NCBI GenBank assembly: GCA_934481515.1
Contig: CAKSPO010000011.1
Location: forward strand, 1 to 52,867
Direction: 5' to 3'
Length of the DNA stretch: 52,867 bases
From: an uncultured Eubacteriales bacterium
Lineage (GTDB): Bacteria; Bacillota; Clostridia; Oscillospirales; CAG-272
The notes beneath the pieces were generated by a model, which made no database searches, was not told where the DNA came from, and saw nothing but the letters and a program-made list of their open reading frames with translations. Of the stretch, positions 37,502 to 46,090 are shown in pieces; the stretch's first letter is position 1, and every line of letters begins with the position of its first letter. Position numbers and translations under genes: made by a program.

Positions 37502-39247
37502 ATGGGCTACGAGACGGATTTGGAGCGGATTTTTTCCCGCATGAGCGCGGAGGACCGGAAATTTTATGCGGATATTTTTGAACCGACGGTGGTTGCCGCT
37601 CCGGACGAGGACGCATGGGGAAATCTGTGCGTGATGCCGGACGGAGAAATCCGCGCTTACGGAAAATACCGGCAGAAAAATGTTTTTCAGGCAGAGGTAC
37701 AACGGGATTATTTTTCTTCCACGGACGGAGGTCTTTCCTGGAAGCGGCACCTCGTGCAGGTACCGACCGCATTGGGCGCATCCGTTTATGTTCCTTTTCT
37801 GGAAAAATATGTTACAGCAAAAAGCCGGAAGGGACACGGTACCTTCCTTTTGATGGGCAATTCGCCGGATGACCCTGCTCCGGAGGAACTCCCGGTCTCC
37901 GACACGGAGTATGACGATCTGCTGCCGCCGGTGGTGCTGTGTCATCGGGACAGGGTACTTCTGATCGGGCATGAACACCGCCCGCAACTGCACCCGACGG
38001 CGTATTTTGCCGTGCTGATGTATGCCGACCGCAGCCTGCGTGAGTGGCACACGGTGCCTCTGAAGCCGGCACCGATGTTCGTTCCGCAATCGCCGCACAA
38101 GGGGATTCGCTGGCAGCAGAACAGCCGGGAGAACACGATTGCGGAGCTGTCGGACGGAAGGCTGATGATGCTTTCCCGGACGGCAATGGATTATCACTTC
38201 GTTTCTTATTCAGAGGATGGCGGAGAGAGCTGGAGCAATCCGGCACCGTCCGTTTTCCACGGAACGGCAACTATGCCGAAGCTGTTGCGTCTGTCGGACG
38301 GCAGACTGCTTCTCTTCTGGTGCAACACCCGGCTGCTTCCGGAACGTGAGGATGCGGACGGCATCTGGGAGGATGTCTTTACCAACCGGGATGCCAACCA
38401 TGTGGCAATTTCGGAGGATGACGGAAAGAGCTGGATCGGGTTCCGGGAACTGGAGCTGAACCCCTATCGCAACGCGGCGGATTTCCGTTCCGCCGGCGGC
38501 GCGGAGACGGGAAGAGACAAGAGTGTGCACCAGTTTGAGGCAATGGAGCTTCCCGGCGGCAAGGTGATGGTCCTCTGCGGGCAGCATGCGCTCTGCCGCA
38601 AAATTTTGATTTTTGATTTGCAGTGGCTGTATGAGAAAAAGCGACACGAGAATTTTCTGCACGGAATGCATGCCATTTCCGCACAAGGGTATGTCAAAAG
38701 CGTGCTCGGATGTTTCCGGGGAAGCGCCGGGGATCCGGACAGCTTTGTCGGGCATTGCGCCTATAACCGGGTCAGCAGTGCGTTCATGATGCCGTCTCCG
38801 GCAGGCGACGGACGGGAGGTTTTGCAGATTTGTCACAGCGATGATCCGCGCCTCGTCAATAATATCGGCGGAGCGGTCTGGAATTTCCCGGCGGCACGGC
38901 GGGGATCGGTCAGTATCCGGCTCTGCATTCAGGGAGAGGGGCTTCGCATTTCTCTTCTGGATCAGTGGGTCAATCCGACCGATGAAGAGGTTCGGAAAAT
39001 AGCCAATTATTCCGCTCCTTTTACGGCGGGCATGCTGTTTGCCAAGGGAATCTTCGACGAGATTCGGCTGGACTTTGACTGTGACGGCGCGGCGGTCAGT
39101 ACTTATATCAACGGAAGGTATATTTCCAAGGCGAGAATGCACGGCAGTACCCCGAACGGGCTTTGCTACCTGCACTTGCAGTCTCTGTCTGCGGAGCCGG
39201 ATTACGACGGAGCCATGATTGCGGAGATTTCCTATGAAGGACAGTAA
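37502..39247 (+). CDS. Sialidase-like BNR-repeat protein, cytoplasmic
   Basis: The 581-residue protein has at least three Asp-box (BNR) motifs: SSTDGGLSW, SYSEDGGESW and AISEDDGKSW. They mark a six-bladed sialidase-type propeller over about 20-400. A C-terminal beta-sandwich-like domain (about 420-581) ends the protein. There is no signal peptide or anchor, so it should act inside the cell. Family members cleave sialic acid or act on other glycans; the catalytic Arg triad cannot be assigned by eye. AAAAGGAG lies 9 bases before the ATG, which abuts the previous stop. Confidence 0.82.
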   Translation: MGYETDLERIFSRMSAEDRKFYADIFEPTVVAAPDEDAWGNLCVMPDGEIRAYGKYRQKNVFQAEVQRDYFSSTDGGLSWKRHLVQVPTALGASVYVPFLEKYVTAKSRKGHGTFLLMGNSPDDPAPEELPVSDTEYDDLLPPVVLCHRDRVLLIGHEHRPQLHPTAYFAVLMYADRSLREWHTVPLKPAPMFVPQSPHKGIRWQQNSRENTIAELSDGRLMMLSRTAMDYHFVSYSEDGGESWSNPAPSVFHGTATMPKLLRLSDGRLLLFWCNTRLLPEREDADGIWEDVFTNRDANHVAISEDDGKSWIGFRELELNPYRNAADFRSAGGAETGRDKSVHQFEAMELPGGKVMVLCGQHALCRKILIFDLQWLYEKKRHENFLHGMHAISAQGYVKSVLGCFRGSAGDPDSFVGHCAYNRVSSAFMMPSPAGDGREVLQICHSDDPRLVNNIGGAVWNFPAARRGSVSIRLCIQGEGLRISLLDQWVNPTDEEVRKIANYSAPFTAGMLFAKGIFDEIRLDFDCDGAAVSTYINGRYISKARMHGSTPNGLCYLHLQSLSAEPDYDGAMIAEISYEGQ

Positions 39248-39298
39248 AATAAGGCTTCGGAACGTGGCGCTGACTGCTTCCGCACGGGAGGAATCGAT

Positions 39299-39802
39299 AT
39301 GAGACGTTTTTCGGATGCCTCCGTCAATGATCACCCGGAGCTGAACAAATGCCCGGACTGTGAGACGTATTTTGCATCGGACACATGTCCTCTGTGCGGG
39401 AAGGTCTGCCCGGAGGAGATGAGAGCCGGACACCGGAAGCCGAGCCGGACACCGGCGCGGGATCCGTACCGGAAAAGCGCAGGGCGTGTGCGGTTTGTGC
39501 CGTGGTATTACAGCACCGCCTTCATTCTGGCGATGCTTGTTTTCATGCCGCCGGTCGGGCTTTTTCTGGCTTGGAGCGGAGATTGGAAAAAGATATGGAA
39601 GGTGCTTGTTACGGTTGTGGTAGCGGGCTACCTGATTTTCTCCTATTTTATCTCTCCGCTGATTTATGCGTGGATTTCCGGCGCCTCCGGCGGTGAAGAA
39701 ACGGAGTCGGCAACCGCTCCGGTGCGAGAGGAAACCATAGCTGACAGGAACGACACGGAAGAGACCGGCGGACCGGATTTTCTGTGGAAAGGGGAGACGT
39801 AA
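39299..39802 (+). CDS. Zinc-ribbon membrane protein, unknown function
   Basis: The 167-residue protein starts with GGGAGG 8 bases upstream. A zinc ribbon of the form CPDC (C18, C21) and CPLC (C30, C33) is followed by a basic linker and two transmembrane segments (about 71-94 and 99-125). An acidic tail closes it. Its stop is one base before rsmE, so they are cotranscribed. I recognise no specific family. Confidence 0.75.
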   Translation: MRRFSDASVNDHPELNKCPDCETYFASDTCPLCGKVCPEEMRAGHRKPSRTPARDPYRKSAGRVRFVPWYYSTAFILAMLVFMPPVGLFLAWSGDWKKIWKVLVTVVVAGYLIFSYFISPLIYAWISGASGGEETESATAPVREETIADRNDTEETGGPDFLWKGET

Positions 39803-39803
39803 A

Positions 39804-40559
39804 ATGCCGCGCTTTTTTGTGCAAGAGGAGCAGATACGGGACGGAATCGTGACGCTTTCCGGAGAGGATGCACATCACATTTCAAGGTCTTTGCGGATGG
39901 CGGCGGGAGAAAAAATCACGGTTTGTGATCCGCAGGGAACGGCATATGAATGCGAACTGACCGGGTTCTTTCCGGACATCGTAACGGCAACCGTAAAGAC
40001 CGCCTGCCGGGATGAGGCGGAGCCGCCCTACCGCGTGACGGTGTATCAGGCGTTGCCGAAGGGGGACAAGCTGGATCAGGTGATTCAGAAGGCGGTGGAA
40101 TGCGGAGCCGCAGGACTGGTACCGTTTGAAAGCAGCCGATGCGTGGTACGCGCAAAGGCGGAAACCGAGGAAAAGAAGCGTGAACGGCGGCAGAAAATTT
40201 CCCTGGAGGCAGCCAAGCAGTGCGGCAGAGGTATGGTTCCGCAGGTCGGTTTGACCATTTCGTTCCGGGACGCGTTGCGCGACGCAGTGCAGGCGGATAT
40301 CCCGCTCTTTTGCTATGAAGGAGAGAAAACCGTCTCTCTTGCCGCCGCGCTTTCGGAACGTTTGAAGACCGTGCCGCCGGAAAGAGCGCCGCTCACGCTT
40401 TCTCTGATGGTGGGAAGCGAGGGGGGCTTTTCCCCGGAAGAGGCGGAGGAAGCCGTTCGCGCAGGCATGATTCCGGTAGGACTTGGAAAGCGGATTCTCC
40501 GCACCGAGACTGCCGCTTCGTTTGCGCTCTCCTGCTTTGTGTACGCACTTGAAATGTAA
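39804..40559 (+). CDS. rsmE: 16S rRNA (uracil-1498-N3)-methyltransferase
   Basis: The 251-residue SPOUT methyltransferase has the N-terminal PUA-like region (SGEDAHHISRSLRMAAGE). The C-terminal trefoil knot has VGSEGGFSPEE and the SAM-binding LGKRILRTETA. It methylates U1498 of 16S rRNA. GGGGAG lies 7 bases before the ATG. A weak hairpin with GAGCT/AGCTC arms and a T-rich tail (40563-40587) follows. Confidence 0.95.
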   Translation: MPRFFVQEEQIRDGIVTLSGEDAHHISRSLRMAAGEKITVCDPQGTAYECELTGFFPDIVTATVKTACRDEAEPPYRVTVYQALPKGDKLDQVIQKAVECGAAGLVPFESSRCVVRAKAETEEKKRERRQKISLEAAKQCGRGMVPQVGLTISFRDALRDAVQADIPLFCYEGEKTVSLAAALSERLKTVPPERAPLTLSLMVGSEGGFSPEEAEEAVRAGMIPVGLGKRILRTETAASFALSCFVYALEM

Positions 40560-40562
40560 AAA

Positions 40563-40587
40563 GAGCTTTGATAGCTCCTCTGTTTTT
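40563..40587 (+). terminator. Weak terminator-like hairpin after rsmE
   Basis: GAGCT (40563-40567) and AGCTC (40573-40577) pair around a 5-base loop and CTCTGTTTTT follows. The stem is short. Confidence 0.45.
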
Positions 40588-40679
40588 CAAAATCAGCAGG
40601 AATAATTTCCTTTTTTTGTCATAACGTGCACTTTGCATGAAAAAAATCGAATTTTTTATGAAAAATATTGAAAAACCTA

Positions 40680-40708
40680 TTGAAAAATCACAAAAAATGA
40701 TGTAAAAT
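40680..40708 (+). promoter_or_regulatory. Promoter of the PucR/CdaR-type regulator
   Basis: TTGAAA (40680-40685) and TAAAAT (40703-40708) are 17 bases apart in an AT-rich 200-bp gap. Confidence 0.75.
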
Positions 40709-40760
40709 ACAATTGGTTTTTTACGAACTGCTTTCAGAAAAAGGTAGAGGAGATTGAATT

Positions 40761-41846
40761 ATGTCTAATCGGTTATTCCAGGGAGTCATTCACCAGATGA
40801 AGGATGCGGTCGATCGCGTGATCGGCGTGGTGGATGAAAACGGTGTAATCATCGCCTGTTCGGAGCTTCTGAAGATCGGAGAGGTCCGCCAGGGGGTACG
40901 GGACGAGTTGAACTATACCAGCGATGTGATTACCAATAACGGTTATACCTACCGTCCGATGGTCAGCGGACCCAAGACAGATTACATTGTGTTTGTCGAG
41001 GGCGAGGATAAAATGGCAGAAAAGGTCTCCAAGTTGCTGGCGATTTCTCTGGGGAACATCAAAAACCTGTATGATGAAAAGTACGATAAGGGTTCCTTTA
41101 TCAAAAACATCATTCTGGATAACATTCTTCCCAGCGATATTTACATCAAGTCCAAGGAACTGCATTTTAATACAGAAGAATCCCGCATCGTTTTTCTGAT
41201 CAAATTCTTCGGAAAAACCGATATGATGCCGTTTGAAATGCTCCAGAACATGTTTCCGGACAAGTCCAAGGACTACGTCATCAGCGTCGGTGAGCACGAC
41301 ATTGTACTTGTCAAGGACATCAAGCAGGGAACGGAATCCAAGGACATCGAAAAGATTGCCACCAACATTGCCGATACGCTTTCCGCTGAGTTTTATACCA
41401 AGGTCGCCATCGGTATTTCCACCATTGTGGAGAACATCAAGGATCTGGCGCGCGCCTATAAGGAAGCGCAGGTCGCTTTGGAGGTCGGCAAGGTATTCGA
41501 AACGGAAAAGAATATCATCAGCTACGAAAATCTCGGCATCGGACGTCTGATTTATCAGCTGCCGACCACCCTGTGTGAGATGTTCCTGCAGGAGGTTTTC
41601 AAAAAGGGAAGTCTGGAGTCGCTGGATCGTGAGACCCTTCTGACCATTCAGTGTTTCTTTGAAAACAATCTGAACGTTTCCGAGACCTCCCGGAAGCTGT
41701 TTGTCCACCGGAACACGCTGGTGTACCGGCTGGAAAAGATCCGGAAGCTGACCGGGTTGGATCTGCGGGAATTTGAGCATGCAATTACGTTCAAGGTCGC
41801 CCTGATGGTGAAAAAGTACCTCAACTCCAAGCCGATTAAGTTCTGA
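40761..41846 (+). CDS. PucR/CdaR-type transcriptional regulator
   Basis: The 361-residue protein has an N-terminal CdaR-like sensory region (about 1-130; IHQMKDAVDRVIGVVDENGVIIA), a central GGDEF-like regulatory segment (about 150-260) and a C-terminal PucR HTH_30 helix-turn-helix (about 300-355; NVSETSRKLFVHRNTLVYRLEKI). In enterobacteria CdaR controls glucarate/galactarate use, but this protein has no sugar-diacid genes beside it. GAGGAG lies upstream, and a strong terminator follows. Confidence 0.88.
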   Translation: MSNRLFQGVIHQMKDAVDRVIGVVDENGVIIACSELLKIGEVRQGVRDELNYTSDVITNNGYTYRPMVSGPKTDYIVFVEGEDKMAEKVSKLLAISLGNIKNLYDEKYDKGSFIKNIILDNILPSDIYIKSKELHFNTEESRIVFLIKFFGKTDMMPFEMLQNMFPDKSKDYVISVGEHDIVLVKDIKQGTESKDIEKIATNIADTLSAEFYTKVAIGISTIVENIKDLARAYKEAQVALEVGKVFETEKNIISYENLGIGRLIYQLPTTLCEMFLQEVFKKGSLESLDRETLLTIQCFFENNLNVSETSRKLFVHRNTLVYRLEKIRKLTGLDLREFEHAITFKVALMVKKYLNSKPIKF

Positions 41847-41859
41847 TTCAGAGAATTGA

Positions 41860-41911
41860 CAGCCGCGGAAAAGCGAAATGCGGATACGCATTTCGCTTCC
41901 GTGCTGTTTTT
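41860..41911 (+). terminator. Terminator after the PucR/CdaR-type gene
   Basis: A long hairpin has a perfect 12-bp inner stem around GATA and CAGC/GCTG outer arms. It is followed by TTTTT. Confidence 0.92.
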
Positions 41912-41985
41912 CATTGTTGAATAACCTTTCCGGATTCTCCATAGAATACATCTGATATCCGTGAATTGAAAGGAACTTAACAAAA

Positions 41986-43467
41986 ATGATGAAGCAAAAG
42001 CCGAACGACGATTTTCCGTGGCAGGAGCCTTCCAAAGCCGCGGGCGGGGAACCGGACATTTCCGGACCGGATGCTCCCAAAAAGCGCGGCGGTATTCCGG
42101 TAGGCGTATTTGTCAGTACACTTTGCGTTGTAATTGCCCTGACATTGCTCCTGACCTATACGCTGACCGCTGCATCGGATCGCTCCTACTACAGCGAAAT
42201 TCTTTCGGAACAGCAGGCGCGGATTTCCGAACAGGAAGCAACCATTGCCCTTTTGAAGCAACAGGGAAACACGGGGGAATTGAGCCGTCTCCAACTGTTG
42301 CGTTCGTTGTTTGGCGCATATTCGTATTATTACAACGAGATGGACCAGAACGCGATGATGACCGCGGTACTGAAGGCGTATGTGGAGGCAACCGGCGATC
42401 ACTACGCCGAATATTATACGAAGGAAGAGTATGCCGCCATTCTGGCATCCAATACGGGAGACTCCGTCGGGATCGGGATCAGCGTGGTGCAGACCGAGTT
42501 GACCGTGGACGGGCGTTCCTATCAGACCTATCAGATCATTTCCATCTTCGAAAACGCACCTGCCGCTTCGACGGAGCTGCAGGTTGGAGATTATATTTAC
42601 GGAATCAAGTCGGAAGGAACGTATCACACCGTTTCCGGCCTTGGCGGCTACACTGCCGCGTTGCAGATGTTGCGCGGAACGGAAGGAACGGTTGCAGAAT
42701 TCTGTGCGTTCCGTAAAAACGGTGACACATATGAGACCCGTGAATATTCCATCACCCGCCGCAAGTATGAGTCACAGTCGGTTTCCGCACGCTTTTCCGA
42801 GAAGGATCCGACGGTTGCGGTTGTAAGGATTACCGAGTTCAACCTGACAACGCCGGTACAGTTCCGGGATGCGGTTCTGCGGATGAAGGAAGCCGGTGCC
42901 AAGCATTTTGTCTTTGATGTGCGCAATAACCCCGGCGGGGATTTGCAGTCCATCAAGGCGGTTGCTACCTATTTTCTGCAAAAAGGGGATCTGATCCTTT
43001 CCTCCATTGACAGGGACGGAAAGGTCGGGATTTCCTACTATGCGGAGGCAATGACCCTGAGCGGAGACTATGCCGCCTGCAACGTAGCGGAATCCGAAAT
43101 CGGAATGTTTGCCGATCTGGATATGGTCGTGCTTTGCAATGAGAATACCGCCAGTGCCGCAGAGGTCTTTACGGCAACGCTCCGCGACTACGGTCTTGCG
43201 AAAATCGTCGGTCAGAAGACCTTCGGAAAAGGGATTATGCAGTCCATACTGGATCTTTCCTATTTCGGCGACTATGAGGGGTATGTCAAGTTTACCACCT
43301 ATGCTTACGTGACAAAATGCAATGTCACCTATCATGAGATCGGAATTTCTCCGGACAGCGGATGCGAGGCGGAGCTTTCCGAGGAAGCAAAAAAATATTC
43401 CATTTACCTTTTGCCGGAATCGCTGGATGCGCAACTGGCAAAGGCGATTGAGCAGTTCGGCAATTAA
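41986..43467 (+). CDS. S41-family C-terminal processing protease
   Basis: The 493-residue protein has a single N-terminal transmembrane segment (about 37-62), a short coiled-coil, a PDZ domain (about 155-255) and the S41 peptidase domain (about 270-460). The catalytic Ser is S390 (NTASAAEVF) and the Lys K415 (KTFGKG), 25 residues apart as in Tsp/CtpA enzymes. It should work outside the cell, trimming or degrading exported proteins. Two ATGs are possible (41986 or 41989); AAAGGA lies 11 bases before the first. Confidence 0.93.
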   Translation: MMKQKPNDDFPWQEPSKAAGGEPDISGPDAPKKRGGIPVGVFVSTLCVVIALTLLLTYTLTAASDRSYYSEILSEQQARISEQEATIALLKQQGNTGELSRLQLLRSLFGAYSYYYNEMDQNAMMTAVLKAYVEATGDHYAEYYTKEEYAAILASNTGDSVGIGISVVQTELTVDGRSYQTYQIISIFENAPAASTELQVGDYIYGIKSEGTYHTVSGLGGYTAALQMLRGTEGTVAEFCAFRKNGDTYETREYSITRRKYESQSVSARFSEKDPTVAVVRITEFNLTTPVQFRDAVLRMKEAGAKHFVFDVRNNPGGDLQSIKAVATYFLQKGDLILSSIDRDGKVGISYYAEAMTLSGDYAACNVAESEIGMFADLDMVVLCNENTASAAEVFTATLRDYGLAKIVGQKTFGKGIMQSILDLSYFGDYEGYVKFTTYAYVTKCNVTYHEIGISPDSGCEAELSEEAKKYSIYLLPESLDAQLAKAIEQFGN

Positions 43468-43473
43468 TTGACA

Positions 43474-43505
43474 CATTCAGTCACTGACGCATTCAGTTAC
43501 TGCGC
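43474..43505 (+). repeat. Tandem 16-bp repeat between the S41 gene and greA
   Basis: Two copies of a 16-base unit starting CATTCAGT(C/T)ACTG run head to tail, just after the S41 stop. A TTGACA hexamer (43468-43473) precedes them, but no -10 box sits at the right distance. Confidence 0.6.
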
Positions 43506-43534
43506 AGTTTACTATTTTCAAAGGAGATACAACC

Positions 43535-44023
43535 ATGGCTAAGGGAAAACAAATGCTTTATACGGAGCAGGGCTATAAGGAACTGGAAGAGGAACTGCGC
43601 CGCCGGACACACGAGGAAAGAGAAAAAATCAAGAACGACATTGCAGTCGCGCGTTCCTTCGGAGACCTTTCCGAGAACTCCGAGTACGATGAAGCAAGAA
43701 ACGACCAGGCGAAAAACGAGGCGCGGATCAAGGAACTGGAAGAGCTGCTGGAAAATGCGGTCGTGGTGGATGAATCCAGCATAGACACGGGCGTCGTCAG
43801 TCTCGGCTCCACGGTAAAGCTCCACAATCAGGACACCGGCACTGAGGTGCGGTATGCACTGGTTGGTTCCAATGAGTCCAATCCGATGGAAGGAAAGATT
43901 TCCGATCAGTCTCCGATCGGCTCTGCGTTGATCGGAAAGAAAGCAGGTGACACCGTTTCCATCGAGGTTCCGAGCGGGACGGTCCATTTTGACGTTCTGG
44001 ATGTTTCCAGAACCCAGCTCTGA
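43535..44023 (+). CDS. greA: Transcription elongation factor GreA
   Basis: The 162-residue protein has the N-terminal coiled-coil (about 10-78, with DLSENSEYDEA at the acidic tip). The C-terminal FKBP-like domain (SDQSPIGSALIGKKAGDTVS) follows. It rescues backtracked RNA polymerase by stimulating transcript cleavage. AAAGGAG lies 8 bases before the ATG. Confidence 0.97.
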   Translation: MAKGKQMLYTEQGYKELEEELRRRTHEEREKIKNDIAVARSFGDLSENSEYDEARNDQAKNEARIKELEELLENAVVVDESSIDTGVVSLGSTVKLHNQDTGTEVRYALVGSNESNPMEGKISDQSPIGSALIGKKAGDTVSIEVPSGTVHFDVLDVSRTQL

Positions 44024-44030
44024 GAAGACA

Positions 44031-44066
44031 AAAAAGGAGACATGCAAACAAGCAGGCCTCCTTTTT
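44031..44066 (+). terminator. Weak terminator after greA
   Basis: AAAAAGGAG and CTCCTTTTT pair over an 18-base loop with T-run in the right arm. The loop is long, so efficiency is uncertain. Confidence 0.5.
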
Positions 44067-44129
44067 CTAAACGCAGCGGAGCGCGGTGATTCTGTTGCAG
44101 AGACGTTGATTGCAAAGGAGGAACGGATT

Positions 44130-44888
44130 GTGAAAAACGAACGGACGCAGGAAGCCGGAGAGAAGCAGGCGGCGGGCGAGATTGCCGCTTCATCCCCGTT
44201 TCTGAAGGGGTTGGAAAATTTCTGGTACCACCACAAGTGGTGGATTCCCATTGTTGCCGCGTTTCTGGTTTTCTTTGTGGTTGCGTTTGTGCAGTGCGCC
44301 GGTCGGGAAAAGACGGACATGGTGGTCACATTTTCGGGCGCCTATACGATGAGCGCAGAGGAAGCCGCGGCAATCGAGGCGGTGTTGCAGTCTGCGGCAC
44401 CGAAAAAAGAGGACGGCGCGCTCCGGAAGCTGACGCTTCAGAACTATGCGGTCTACAATGAGGAAGAGCTACGCGCCATGTATACCGAAACGGATGCAGA
44501 TGGCAAAGAACGGTTTGATAACTACGGCTTTAATACTGCGAAGAATCGGACTGCGGAACGGATCTCTTCCTTTGCGTCCTTCCTGATGACGGGAGAATGT
44601 GCAGTCTGGCTGGTGAGTCCGGATATGTACGAACAGCATAACATGAAAAAACTCGCGGCACCTCTTTCCGAAACCTTGAAACAGGTTCCAAAGAGCGCCT
44701 ATGACGAATATGCCATCCGGCTCGGCGATACCGAATTCTACCGGTACTATAAGGCGATGCAGGTGCTTCCCGAGGATACGCTGGTGGTACTGACAAAGAG
44801 CTACGTCTGGGGTGCTTCCAACAACGAGGAAGCTTATGATGCTTTCGTACAGCTCTTTTGCACCATTGCGGATTTTCAGCGTCCCTGA
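44130..44888 (+). CDS. Single-pass membrane protein of unknown function
   Basis: A GTG at 44130 with GGAGG 8 bases upstream gives a 252-residue product; an upstream ATG lies inside greA. Residues 36-57 form a transmembrane segment preceded by WYHHKWW. The extracytoplasmic part (about 60-252) has no motif I recognise, and its alternating strand and helix pattern ends with the segment TLVVLTKSYVWGASNNEEAYDAF. A strong bidirectional terminator follows. Confidence 0.75.
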   Translation: MKNERTQEAGEKQAAGEIAASSPFLKGLENFWYHHKWWIPIVAAFLVFFVVAFVQCAGREKTDMVVTFSGAYTMSAEEAAAIEAVLQSAAPKKEDGALRKLTLQNYAVYNEEELRAMYTETDADGKERFDNYGFNTAKNRTAERISSFASFLMTGECAVWLVSPDMYEQHNMKKLAAPLSETLKQVPKSAYDEYAIRLGDTEFYRYYKAMQVLPEDTLVVLTKSYVWGASNNEEAYDAFVQLFCTIADFQRP

Positions 44889-44945
44889 CCGCACCGGACA
44901 GCAAAATCATAGATCAGGGCAAATCTTTTCTTCGATTCGTCCCAA

Positions 44946-44984
44946 AGAGGCGCTCCGCCGGAAAACTCCCGGCGGAGCGCCTCT
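44946..44984. terminator. Bidirectional terminator between convergent genes
   Basis: A perfect 16-bp GC-rich stem with a 7-base loop lies between the + gene ending at 44888 and the - gene ending at 45030. Short T-rich stretches lie on both sides. Confidence 0.88.
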
Positions 44985-45029
44985 GCTTTCAGTATCCATA
45001 AAATAAGGGAATTTTGCTCTGAATACAGA

Positions 45030-46052
45030 TTATCTCTGTACGCGACCGGAACCGTCTCCGCCGCAAAGCTTTTCCACTTCTGCAACCGACACGTGGTTGT
45101 AGTCGCCTTCCACCGTGTGCTTCAGAGCGGATGCCGCCACGGCAAACTCAATCGCTTCCTGCGTAGTTTTTCCGGAGAGAAGCGAATAAATCAGTCCGCC
45201 GCCGAAGGAATCGCCGCCGCCGACGCGGTCAACAATGCGCAGGTGATAGGTTTTGGAGAAGCAGTAATCCTTTCCGTCGTACAGCATGCCTGCCCAGTCA
45301 TTGTCGCTTGCGCTGATGGAGGTCCGCAGGGTGATGGCAACCTTTTCAAAGCCGAAGGTGTCCGCCAGCTGTTTAGCAACGCTCTTGTAGCCTTCCTGAT
45401 TCAGTTTGCCGCCGTAAATGTCGGAGCCTTCCGCTTCAATGCCGAAAACGTCCTTGGCATCTTCCTCGTTGGAAATGCAGACGTCAACGTATTTGCAAAG
45501 CTCGGTCATGGCTTCTCTTGCCTGCGCACGCGTCCAGAGCTTTCCGCGGTAGTTCAGATCGCAGGAGACCTTAACACCGTGTGCCTTCGCCGCGATGCAA
45601 GCCTCTTTGCAGATTTCTACCAGATTGCCGCCGAGCGCGGGAGTAATACCGGTGAAATGGAACCAGTCGGCTCCGTCAAAAATGCTGTCCCAGTCAAAGT
45701 CTGCGGGAACCGCTTCCGCAATGGCAGAATGCGCACGGTCATAGATGCAGACCGAGCCGCGCTGCGACGCGCCCTTTTCCAGATAGTAGATACCGACCCG
45801 GTCGCCGCCGCGGACAATCTTGGAGGTGTCCACGCCATAGTAGCGCAGAGAGTTGACCGCTGCCTGTCCGATGGCATGCTTGGGAAGCTTAGTCACATAC
45901 ACGCTGTCCAGTCCGTAATTGGCAAGCGAGACGGCAACGTTTGCTTCTCCGCCGCCGAAGGTCGCCTGCATCTGATCGTTCTGGAAAAACCGGTAATATC
46001 CGTTGGGTGCCAGCCGGAGCATGATTTCGCCAAAGGTTACAACTTTTTTCAT
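45030..46052 (-). CDS. kdgK: 2-keto-3-deoxygluconate kinase (PfkB family)
   Basis: The 340-residue PfkB-type sugar kinase opens with VVTFGEIMLRLAPNGYYRF, typical of KDG kinases. The substrate-binding GGGEANVAV follows, and the C-terminal signature is DRVGGGDSFGGGLIYSLL with the catalytic Asp. It phosphorylates KDG to KDPG. AGGAG lies 10 bases before the ATG. It is 38 bp after the KDPG aldolase gene on the same strand, giving the last two steps of hexuronate or modified Entner-Doudoroff breakdown. No dehydratase or uronate gene is in the window. Confidence 0.93.
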   Translation of the reverse strand: MKKVVTFGEIMLRLAPNGYYRFFQNDQMQATFGGGEANVAVSLANYGLDSVYVTKLPKHAIGQAAVNSLRYYGVDTSKIVRGGDRVGIYYLEKGASQRGSVCIYDRAHSAIAEAVPADFDWDSIFDGADWFHFTGITPALGGNLVEICKEACIAAKAHGVKVSCDLNYRGKLWTRAQAREAMTELCKYVDVCISNEEDAKDVFGIEAEGSDIYGGKLNQEGYKSVAKQLADTFGFEKVAITLRTSISASDNDWAGMLYDGKDYCFSKTYHLRIVDRVGGGDSFGGGLIYSLLSGKTTQEAIEFAVAASALKHTVEGDYNHVSVAEVEKLCGGDGSGRVQR

Positions 46053-46090
46053 AAGTAAAATTCTCCTGATTTTCTGTTTTGAATGATAAA

